Source: an uncultured Collinsella sp.
GTDB lineage: Bacteria > Actinomycetota > Coriobacteriia > Coriobacteriales > Coriobacteriaceae
Direction: 5' to 3'
DNA length: 11,007 bases
Assembly (NCBI GenBank): GCA_900547285.1
Contig: URGF01000058.1
Span: forward strand, 1-11,007
Every line of letters starts with the position of its first letter. Position 1 is the first letter of the stretch. Positions 6,022 through 11,007 of the stretch are shown piece by piece. The translations under genes and the position numbers were made by a program. Below the pieces are notes generated by a model. The model saw nothing but the letters and a program-made list of their open reading frames with translations, made no database searches and was not told the DNA's origin.

Positions 6022-7023
6022 ATGGATATCAACGCACGCAACATAGCAACACACGCCGCGGACGCACCAGCAACGGCAGCGCCCACCCCCGTCGTGGGCC
6101 GCTTTGCCCCGTCGCCCTCGGGCCGCATGCACTTGGGCAACGTGTTCAGCTGCCTGTGCTCGTGGCTTTCGACCCGCAGCCAAGGCGGCAGCATCGTGCT
6201 GCGCATCGAGGACCTGGACGATCGCTGCAAGCGCCCGGAACTTGCCACTCAATTGATTGACGACCTGGCCTGGCTGGGACTGGAGTGGGACGAAGGCCCC
6301 TACTACCAGCACGATCGCCTGGATCTGTACGAGGACGCCCTGCGTCAGCTGCAAGACGCCGGCCTCACCTATCCCTGTTTTTGCACGCGTGCCGAACTCC
6401 ACGCCGCGAGCGCGCCGCACGCGAGCGACGGCACGCCCATCTACCGCGGCGCCTGCCGAGACCTTTCTGCCGAGGAGGTTGCCCGCCGCAGCGCTCTGCG
6501 CGCTCCGGCCACGCGCCTGCGCGTACCCGCCGTCGACGACCTCGCAAACGATGTGATCGAATTCGTGGACCGCACGTATGGAGCCCAATGCGAAGCACTC
6601 GCCACCGAATGCGGCGACTTTTTGGTGCGCCGCAGCGACGGCGTTTTTGCCTACCAGCTAGCCGTGGTGGTCGACGACGCTGCCATGGGCGTCACCGAGG
6701 TCGTGCGCGGATGCGATCTGCTGGGCTCCACGCCGCGCCAAATCTACCTGCAGCATTTGCTGGAACTTCCCACGCCGCACTACGCGCACATTCCGCTGCT
6801 CATGTCGCCGGATGGCCGCCGCCTTTCCAAGCGCGACCGCGACCTGGACCTGGGCGAGCTCCGCACCCGCTTTGGCGCGCCCGAGGCACTACTGGGCTGG
6901 CTCGCCGGGCAAACAGGCATCGCGCCGGACGCCACACCGCGCTCTGCCGAGCAGCTGGTCGAGCACTTTAGCTGGAACGTCATCCGCGCGCATCGGGAGA
7001 ACATCACTGTAACGGTCGAGTAA
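6022..7023 (+). CDS. gluQ: Glutamyl-Q tRNA(Asp) synthetase
   Basis: This 333-residue enzyme is a truncated glutamyl-tRNA synthetase paralogue of the kind that attaches glutamate to queuosine at the anticodon of tRNA(Asp). The class I signatures are present: RFAPSPSGRMHLGN (residues 27-40, HIGH-type HLGN), RIEDLDDR (61-68), YQLAVVVDD (211-219), VRGCDLLGSTPRQIYL (228-243) and the KMSKS-like RRLSKRD (266-272). A zinc site typical of GluQ enzymes is seen as C119-x-C121, Y141-x3-C145. The anticodon-binding domain of true GltX is absent, since the protein ends about 60 residues after KMSKS. The first 24 residues are a low-complexity Ala/Thr/Pro extension. The ATG at 6022 is chosen because a -10 box precedes it by seven bases. 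The frame stays open upstream to 5734, but that part reads unlike protein and crosses the terminator. The 3' end converges on the phosphoesterase gene with 15 bases between the stops. Confidence 0.92.
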   Translation: MDINARNIATHAADAPATAAPTPVVGRFAPSPSGRMHLGNVFSCLCSWLSTRSQGGSIVLRIEDLDDRCKRPELATQLIDDLAWLGLEWDEGPYYQHDRLDLYEDALRQLQDAGLTYPCFCTRAELHAASAPHASDGTPIYRGACRDLSAEEVARRSALRAPATRLRVPAVDDLANDVIEFVDRTYGAQCEALATECGDFLVRRSDGVFAYQLAVVVDDAAMGVTEVVRGCDLLGSTPRQIYLQHLLELPTPHYAHIPLLMSPDGRRLSKRDRDLDLGELRTRFGAPEALLGWLAGQTGIAPDATPRSAEQLVEHFSWNVIRAHRENITVTVE

Positions 7024-7038
7024 CCAGCCACCCCGCCC

Positions 7039-7764
7039 CTACGCAACATCCCAGGGCTGGAGTTCGTCGCCCAAGCGAACGATGCAGTCGTAGAGCACGG
7101 TGTGACGCTCGGCCGGGTTGGTATCCCGATGAAAATGCCCGTAGTACCAGCGCTTGTAGTCCAAGCGGTCTTCCAGCTCATCGAAAAATGCCGTAAGCCG
7201 ATCAACGGAGGGGCAATTCCAGCCGGACGCTGGATAAAGCGTGGACGAAAGCATGCGCGTAGAGCAGGTGTGAGTGATCACGTAGTCGACCGTCCAGCCC
7301 ACGCTGTCGAGCTTTGCCCGCGCCTCCTCAAAGTTGCGCTCGTCCGGCAGCTCCTGCGGCCACCAGCTGGAATACGGAATGCGGTATTCCTTGTCCACGC
7401 TCGTGGCGCCGCCCATGGTAAAGACCGTTGAGCCGTCGAGCTCAAAAACCTCGCCGCGCGTCAGGCGCCGTATGGGCGAGGTATCCGACAGGCGCTGCGT
7501 CAGCCCACCGTGCCACAACTCCATGGGGCGTTCCGCCCAGTGATCGAAACGCTCGTGGTTGCCGTCGACAAACAGCACGGTGTAGGGGCGCGACTCCAGC
7601 CAAGCAATATCGGCACATTCCTCGGTAGAAAAGTCCCAGGGAAAGCCAAAGTCGCCCGCGATGATGAGATAGTCGTCGCTCGCCAGGCTATCCCCAAGCT
7701 CCCAATCGCGGAGCTTTTGCATGTCAGCGCCGCCATGAATATCGCCTGTTACATAGACCGTCAT
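7039..7764 (-). CDS. Calcineurin-like metallophosphoesterase
   Basis: This 241-residue cytosolic protein shows the full metallophosphoesterase motif set. GDIHG (7-11) supplies the first metal ligands, GDFG (37-40) the bridging aspartate, GNHE (68-71) the Asn/His pair, then H165 in YVITHTCS and the final GHFH (209-212). It would hydrolyse a phosphoester with two bound metal ions. The substrate is not evident; nucleotide, protein and nucleic-acid phosphoesterases share this fold. The protein lacks a signal peptide or membrane anchor. I start at MTVYVTGDIHGG because the first beta strand leads straight into GDIHG, as is normal. The ATG at 7800 would add 12 residues but has no ribosome site; the chosen one has only a weak AGGGAAG about ten bases upstream. 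The gene is convergent with gluQ without a visible terminator, and downstream of the small membrane-protein gene on the same strand, so the two may be co-transcribed. Confidence 0.9.
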   Translation of the reverse strand: MTVYVTGDIHGGADMQKLRDWELGDSLASDDYLIIAGDFGFPWDFSTEECADIAWLESRPYTVLFVDGNHERFDHWAERPMELWHGGLTQRLSDTSPIRRLTRGEVFELDGSTVFTMGGATSVDKEYRIPYSSWWPQELPDERNFEEARAKLDSVGWTVDYVITHTCSTRMLSSTLYPASGWNCPSVDRLTAFFDELEDRLDYKRWYYGHFHRDTNPAERHTVLYDCIVRLGDELQPWDVA

Positions 7765-7849
7765 CGGATTACCACTTCCCTGTAAGTCGCTAGCCCACAT
7801 TCTGCACGATCACTAAGCCAACCGTTCCAGCCCTTCCATCCCTTAGGGC

Positions 7850-8089
7850 TTACCCTTCGTTCTTCCATCCAAACGGGTCAAGCACCCAAAAAACCAGATC
7901 GAGCACGCCGCCGGTCATCATGGCGCCGGCAAGAGCCATGCAAACATGCAGAGAACTGGCACTTCGGAGCACATCAAACGGCCCCAGAACAGCCAGCAGC
8001 GCGACCGTTGCGCCGGCAAGGCACAGCGCGAGGCACGGCCCCGCGTTCTTGACGCACTTCTTTGCGAGATGCTTGGTGTTATCACTCAT
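7850..8089 (-). CDS. Small two-helix membrane protein, unknown function
   Basis: This 79-residue protein begins MSDNTKHLAKKCVKNAG, a basic, probably cytoplasmic start, and has two hydrophobic segments at about residues 18-38 and 47-70, ending DPFGWKNEG. Small residues (Ala, Gly) are frequent in both helices, which suggests tight packing as an oligomer or with a partner. I do not recognise the family. The start at 8089-8087 is chosen because AAGGAG lies ten bases upstream; the frame is open to an ATG at 8239, but that part lacks a ribosome site and is unlike protein. It lies 85 bases upstream of the metallophosphoesterase start on the same strand. A short AGCCCT/AGGGCT repeat (7829-7834, 7845-7850) overlaps its stop codon but lacks a T-tract. 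Confidence 0.7.
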   Translation of the reverse strand: MSDNTKHLAKKCVKNAGPCLALCLAGATVALLAVLGPFDVLRSASSLHVCMALAGAMMTGGVLDLVFWVLDPFGWKNEG

Positions 8090-8140
8090 CGATATCGAAC
8101 TCCTTAGAGGACCGTTGTTTGGGTACATGCCGCCGCGGCA

Positions 8141-8202
8141 GAGCAGGGCGGCAGGGCAAGCGTCACATGTCGTGCGGACATCAATGGAGAAACCGCCTGC
8201 TC
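8141..8202. repeat. Nested inverted repeat upstream of the small membrane protein
   Basis: GAGCAGGGCGG (8141-8151) pairs with CCGCCTGCTC (8193-8202) with one bulged base. Inside, ATGTC (8167-8171) and GACAT (8177-8181) make a second short stem. It lies in the region that would be the 5' leader of the minus-strand gene at 8089. The stems are modest and may be fortuitous in GC-rich DNA. The rest of 8090-8249 shows no gene or clear promoter. Confidence 0.25.
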
Positions 8203-8249
8203 GACCAACCCTTGACGCCGTTTTGCACCGGCACCCCATCCCCCGCTAT

Positions 8250-8433
8250 CGAGGTCTAATACTTTTCCCGAGAAGTGAACGGCTGTTTTTGGACCCCTGA
8301 AACAGCCGCATTTTTCGGCGGCAAAATCGTGGGATTTCAGCATTGAAACCGCAGGAAACGGCACCTTTAAAGTGTCGATGCTTCGGGGGTCCGTTTTAGC
8401 TCGTTCACTTCTCGGGAAAAGTATTAGACCTCG
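8250..8433. mobile_element. 184-bp palindromic element with perfect 32-bp terminal inverted repeats
   Basis: The left arm at 8250-8281 (starting CGAGGTCTAATACTTTTCCC) and the right arm at 8402-8433 are exact reverse complements over 32 bases. Further in, GGACCCCTGAA (8291-8301) pairs with TTCGGGGGTCC (8382-8392) with one wobble, and local hairpins exist (GGCTGTTT 8281-8288 with AAACAGCC 8300-8307). The core has no open frame of note and is lower in GC than its surroundings. Size, non-coding core and perfect ends fit a MITE-like or other dispersed palindromic element. I see no convincing target-site duplication: the flanks are GCTAT on the left and CTGCT on the right. A structural RNA or cruciform-forming regulatory element is the alternative. 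Confidence 0.6.
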
Positions 8434-8501
8434 CTGCTAGCTATCCAGAAAGGCATCTCTCCCTTCCCCACCGCCACCCAAAAACTCATCCAACATTAAT
8501 C

Positions 8502-8529
8502 TTGGCTCAAGAATCGCTTAATCTATAAC
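8502..8529 (+). promoter_or_regulatory. Sigma70-type promoter of the DUF4342/two-component unit
   Basis: TTGGCT (8502-8507) and TATAAC (8524-8529) are separated by 16 bases, in a locally AT-rich patch between the palindromic element and the first gene of the operon. Transcription would start near 8536, giving a leader of about 107 bases. It begins 69 bases beyond the palindromic element. Confidence 0.55.
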
Positions 8530-8535
8530 CTGCAC

Positions 8536-8642
8536 TATAGAGTTCGACCAAGGGCGGGGCGGCGCCACGCAGGCCGCCGAACGCAACGCTCGCGCCCGGG
8601 CAGATCGCCCGGCGTCGCGCCCATCGAACGAAAGGACAGGTC
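8536..8642 (+). promoter_or_regulatory. GC-rich structured leader of the operon
   Basis: This predicted 5' leader contains two hairpins. GGCGGC (8558-8563) pairs with GCCGCC (8573-8578) around nine bases. CGCCCGGGC (8593-8601) pairs with GCCCGGCG (8607-8614) with one bulge. The ribosome site AAAGGA (8631-8636), six bases before the ATG, remains outside both. No T-tract follows the second hairpin, so it is not an evident attenuator; it may affect stability or translation. No known riboswitch was recognised. Confidence 0.35.
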
Positions 8643-9185
8643 ATGGACGACCTCGAAAAAGTTGAAACCATCCGCACCAAGTGCAACGTGAGCTACACCG
8701 ATGCCAAGGCCGCGCTCGACGCCGCCGACGGTAACGTTCTGGATGCCATCATTTGGCTCGAGTCGCAGGGCAAGACGCAAACCACGTCGGCGCACGCCGC
8801 CACCGAGTCCGTGCCGGTCGATGAGCCCTCGGCCGAGATGGTCGCCGCGCAGGCCGCCTACGAGAAGTCGAGCGAAAAGACCGACTTCTCCAAGAAGATG
8901 GACAGCGTGTGGGAGTACCTCAAAAAGCTCTTCCGCCTGAGCCTGGGCACCAAGTTTATTGCCACGCGCCGCGATGCGATCATCCTCAACATCCCCATCC
9001 TGATCCCCATCGTCGCGCTGTTTGCTTGGGGCGCCACGATATGGCTGATGCTGATTGGCCTGTTCTTTGGCATGCGCTACCGCATCGACAGCGACGGCGA
9101 CGTGCCCGGCAGCATCAACAACCTTATGAATCACGCTGCCGATGCCGCGGACGACATCAAACAAAATCTCAACGACGACAAGTAA
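8643..9185 (+). CDS. UBA-like / DUF4342 domain membrane protein
   Basis: This 180-residue protein has an N-terminal UBA-like helical domain (about 3-44: KVETIRTKCNVSYTDAKAAL then AADGNVLDAIIWLES), like the small domain of EF-Ts and related proteins that bind helical partners. A charged, Ala-rich linker (45-85) follows. The DUF4342-type segment (about 86-150) includes WEYLKKLFRLSLGTKFIATR and two adjoining hydrophobic helices (about 113-130 and 132-144), ending in GMRYRID. The tail is acidic and Asn/Asp-rich. It probably sits in the membrane with the UBA-like domain in the cytosol. Function is unknown. AAAGGA six bases upstream supports the start. It is the first gene of a unit with the response regulator (19 bases downstream) and the kinase, which suggests an accessory or target role in envelope signalling. 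The UBA-like assignment rests on pattern and is fairly sure. Confidence 0.85.
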   Translation: MDDLEKVETIRTKCNVSYTDAKAALDAADGNVLDAIIWLESQGKTQTTSAHAATESVPVDEPSAEMVAAQAAYEKSSEKTDFSKKMDSVWEYLKKLFRLSLGTKFIATRRDAIILNIPILIPIVALFAWGATIWLMLIGLFFGMRYRIDSDGDVPGSINNLMNHAADAADDIKQNLNDDK

Positions 9186-9204
9186 TCGCAGACGGGGGGC
9201 ACGC

Positions 9205-9984
9205 ATGGCACGGATCCTAATCGTAGAGGACGAGGAGAAAATCGCCCGCTTTGTGACGCTCGAGCTGGAGCACGAGGGCTACCAGGTGGAGCACGCCGCC
9301 GACGGCCGCACCGCCGTGGACCTGGCGCTGGAGCGCGACTACGATCTGATTCTGCTCGACGTGCTGTTACCGCAGCTCAACGGCATGGAGGTCCTGCGGC
9401 GCGTCCGCAAGCACAAGGATGTGCCGGTGATAATGGTCACCGCGCGCGATGCCGTGATGGACAAGGTGGCCGGGCTCGATGCCGGCGCCGACGATTACCT
9501 GACCAAGCCGTTTGCGATTGAGGAGCTGTTCGCACGGATCCGCGTGGCGTTGAAGCGCTCGGAGGCCGTGCGGGCGGCTTCGGGCGTTGGCGGCATCGGG
9601 ACGGGCGCGGCAGGCGGCACGGGTGTCGGCGCCACTGCGATGCCCCCGGTCAGTGACTCGACCCAGGTTTCCGCCTCGCTCTCCCCCGCCACGCTCGCCG
9701 TGGGCTCGGTTGCGCTCGACCCCGACCGCCGCGAAGTCACGGTCGGCGGCTCGCCCATTGCGCTCACGGCCCGCGAGTTCGATGTCCTCGCCCTGCTTAT
9801 GGCGCATGCCGAGACCGTGCTCACGCGCGAACGCATCGCGCACGAAGCGCTGGGCTACGAATACATGGGCGACACCAACAACGTCGACGTGCACATCGCG
9901 CATCTACGCGCCAAGATCGAGGACGCCGGCGGCGCCCGCATCATCCAGACCGTGCGCGGGGTGGGCTATGTCTGCCGCGCGTAA
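9205..9984 (+). CDS. OmpR/PhoB-family response regulator
   Basis: This 259-residue cytosolic transcription factor takes phosphate from the partner kinase encoded next to it. The receiver domain (1-118) has the acidic pair E8/D9, phospho-acceptor D52 in LILLDVLLP, T79 in VTARD and K101 in LTKPF, all as expected. The winged-helix DNA-binding domain (about 165-259) shows LTAREFDVLALLMAH, the VDVHIAHLRAKI recognition-helix region and the closing IIQTVRGVGYVCRA. The linker (about 119-163) is long and rich in Gly, Ala, Ser and Thr (GVGGIGTGAAGGTGVGAT), where most PhoB-like proteins have a much shorter one. The start at 9205 is set by the canonical MARILIVEDEEKI; the frame is open to 9142 inside the upstream gene, which is not used. 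Its ribosome site is weak (GGGGGG, five bases upstream), so coupling to the preceding gene is likely. The stop overlaps the kinase start. Confidence 0.96.
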   Translation: MARILIVEDEEKIARFVTLELEHEGYQVEHAADGRTAVDLALERDYDLILLDVLLPQLNGMEVLRRVRKHKDVPVIMVTARDAVMDKVAGLDAGADDYLTKPFAIEELFARIRVALKRSEAVRAASGVGGIGTGAAGGTGVGATAMPPVSDSTQVSASLSPATLAVGSVALDPDRREVTVGGSPIALTAREFDVLALLMAHAETVLTRERIAHEALGYEYMGDTNNVDVHIAHLRAKIEDAGGARIIQTVRGVGYVCRA

Positions 9985-11007
9985 CGCCGAGGCCAAGCGC
10001 GTCACCTCCATCGCCCGCGCCATCAACTGGAGCTATATGTGGCGCCGCCTGATGAGCTACGTTTGGCTCGACCTGCTGCTAGTAGTGATTGTGGCGGCGA
10101 TCCTTGTCTATGGATACAACCAGACGCTGCCCAACGGCGCGTTTACCGCAGGATGGATCCCCAGCGCCACCGTTCGCGGCATGACGCTGACGCCCGCGCG
10201 CGGCTGGGACCTGACAACGCTCACCTATACCGTCGAGCTTGCGCGTACCACCAAGACTTTCCCCCTCGCGCAGGACCTCGTCACGCTATGGCCTCTCTAC
10301 CTTGTCGTTGTGGGTTGGCAGGTCATCAGCGTGCTCAACATGCTCGGCGGCGCCCGCCGCGTGCGCCGCACCATGGCGCCGCTCAACGATCTGGCCCTGC
10401 GCGTGGACGAACTCGGCCGCATGCAACTCGCCGGCGGCAAAATGGAAACACTGGAGCAGGCCATCGAGCGCGCAAGCGTCGACTCGCCGAGCGTCACCAC
10501 CGGCGACGCCGACCTGGCAAGCATCGAGGTCGCACTCAACCGCCTGCTGCGCCAGATGCAAGAGGCCAAGCTGCAGCAGATGCGCTTTGTCAACGACGCG
10601 AGTCACGAACTGCGCACGCCCATCGCGGTGATTCAGGGCTACGTAAACATGCTCGACCGCTGGGGCAAAAACGACCCGGACGTGCTGGCGGAGTCCATCG
10701 CATCCCTCAAGGCCGAAAGCGAGCACATGCAAGAGCTCGTGGAGCAGCTGCTGTTTTTGGCGCGCGGCGATGCCGGCCGCACGGTCCTGCGGCGCGCGAA
10801 TACCAACCTGGCCGCACTGGTCGGCGAGGTATGCGAGGAATCGCAGATGATCGATGGCGCGCACACATATCGGCTGGCCTTTGACGCTGCGCTTGTCAGC
10901 GACCCGCGCTGCGACGCGCCCGTCGACGTGGCGCTCGTGAAGCAGGCTCTGCGCGTGATCGTGCAAAACGCCGCCAAGTACTCGGATGCGGGAACGACCG
11001 TCACATT
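9968..11007 (+). CDS. Sensor histidine kinase (3' end outside window)
   Basis: The first 346 residues of a membrane histidine kinase are present. A basic N-terminus is followed by TM1 (about 32-49, LDLLLVVIVAAILVYGY), a short extracytoplasmic loop (about 50-105) and TM2 (about 107-124). A HAMP-like linker leads to the HisKA domain, with the phospho-accepting H213 in FVNDASHELRTPIAVIQGYV. The N box QNAAKYSDAG of the ATPase domain is reached just before the window ends; the G boxes lie beyond it. The small loop could sense an envelope or membrane signal, which is not identifiable. The ATG at 9968 overlaps the regulator gene by 17 bases, implying translational coupling. A second ATG at 10037, with GGAG just upstream, would remove 23 residues and leave TM1 intact. 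Together with 9205-9984 it forms a cognate two-component pair. Confidence 0.95.
   Translation, partial: MSAARNAEAKRVTSIARAINWSYMWRRLMSYVWLDLLLVVIVAAILVYGYNQTLPNGAFTAGWIPSATVRGMTLTPARGWDLTTLTYTVELARTTKTFPLAQDLVTLWPLYLVVVGWQVISVLNMLGGARRVRRTMAPLNDLALRVDELGRMQLAGGKMETLEQAIERASVDSPSVTTGDADLASIEVALNRLLRQMQEAKLQQMRFVNDASHELRTPIAVIQGYVNMLDRWGKNDPDVLAESIASLKAESEHMQELVEQLLFLARGDAGRTVLRRANTNLAALVGEVCEESQMIDGAHTYRLAFDAALVSDPRCDAPVDVALVKQALRVIVQNAAKYSDAGTTVT

Noticed and set aside
5758..6588. 276-residue minus-strand open frame opposite the gluQ region
   Set aside because: Low-complexity Arg/Ala/Val-rich shadow running through the terminator and antisense to conserved GluQ motifs.
7829..7850. AGCCCT/AGGGCT repeat as terminator of the small membrane-protein gene
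   Set aside because: The stem is only six base pairs, overlaps the stop codon and has no T-tract on the minus strand.
8090..8239. N-terminal extension of the small membrane protein to the ATG at 8239
   Set aside because: No ribosome site at 8239, a Cys/Arg-rich non-protein-like stretch, and a good AAGGAG in front of the ATG at 8089.
8243..8445. Target-site duplication of the palindromic element (GCTATC on both sides)
   Set aside because: GCTATC occurs at 8245-8250 and again to the right near 8441, but the right copy lies several bases outside the end of the inverted repeat, so it is not a proper direct duplication.
10286..10966. 226-residue minus-strand open frame opposite the histidine kinase
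   Set aside because: It is antisense to the conserved HisKA region and lacks recognisable motifs; the kinase frame is clearly the real one.
1..11007. CRISPR array, tRNA/rRNA genes, prophage or defence system
   Set aside because: No regularly spaced direct repeats, no cloverleaf or rRNA-like sequence, and no transposase, integrase, nuclease or toxin-antitoxin motif was found in any frame.

Overview
The window is GC-rich (roughly 60 % or more by eye) with compact genes on both strands. Protein style, codon use, the C-terminal Gly-rich DUF2207 protein and the gene mix suggest a gut actinobacterium of the class Coriobacteriia, probably Collinsella or a close relative. That assignment is an inference from the sequence, not the result of a search.

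Layout. Positions 1-656 (minus) hold the N-terminal part of an unrecognised protein that runs off the left edge. Positions 904-2511 (minus) hold purH, the last two steps of de novo IMP synthesis. The 250 bases between them carry three successive inverted repeats, including a strong terminator and a ~95-nt imperfect palindrome. A GNAT acetyltransferase (2789-3430, plus) is divergent from purH and convergent with a large secreted/membrane DUF2207 protein (3569-5512, minus); a bidirectional terminator lies between them. REP-like sequences sharing a 13-base core flank the DUF2207 gene in opposite orientation. Positions 5513-6021 contain no convincing protein gene, but do contain a possible promoter, a candidate structured RNA ending in an intrinsic terminator, and a -10 box placed so close to the gluQ start that the gluQ message is probably leaderless. 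gluQ (6022-7023, plus) encodes a glutamyl-Q tRNA(Asp) synthetase-type enzyme. Convergent to it is a metallophosphoesterase (7039-7764, minus), preceded by a small two-helix membrane protein (7850-8089, minus). The intergenic region 8090-8642 holds a 184-bp element with perfect 32-bp terminal inverted repeats, then a promoter and a GC-rich leader. The right end is a three-gene plus-strand unit: a UBA-like/DUF4342 membrane protein (8643-9185), an OmpR/PhoB-type response regulator (9205-9984) and its overlapping sensor histidine kinase (9968 to the window end, truncated).

How the genes work together. Only the last three form an obvious functional unit: a two-component system led by a small membrane protein that may be its target or accessory factor. 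The rest are mostly single-gene transcription units (housekeeping purH and gluQ; accessory acetyltransferase, phosphoesterase and surface protein). The most unusual content is non-coding: several long inverted-repeat elements, the strongest at 8250-8433, and the candidate RNA upstream of gluQ. I found no CRISPR array, tRNA, rRNA, transposase or recognisable defence system.
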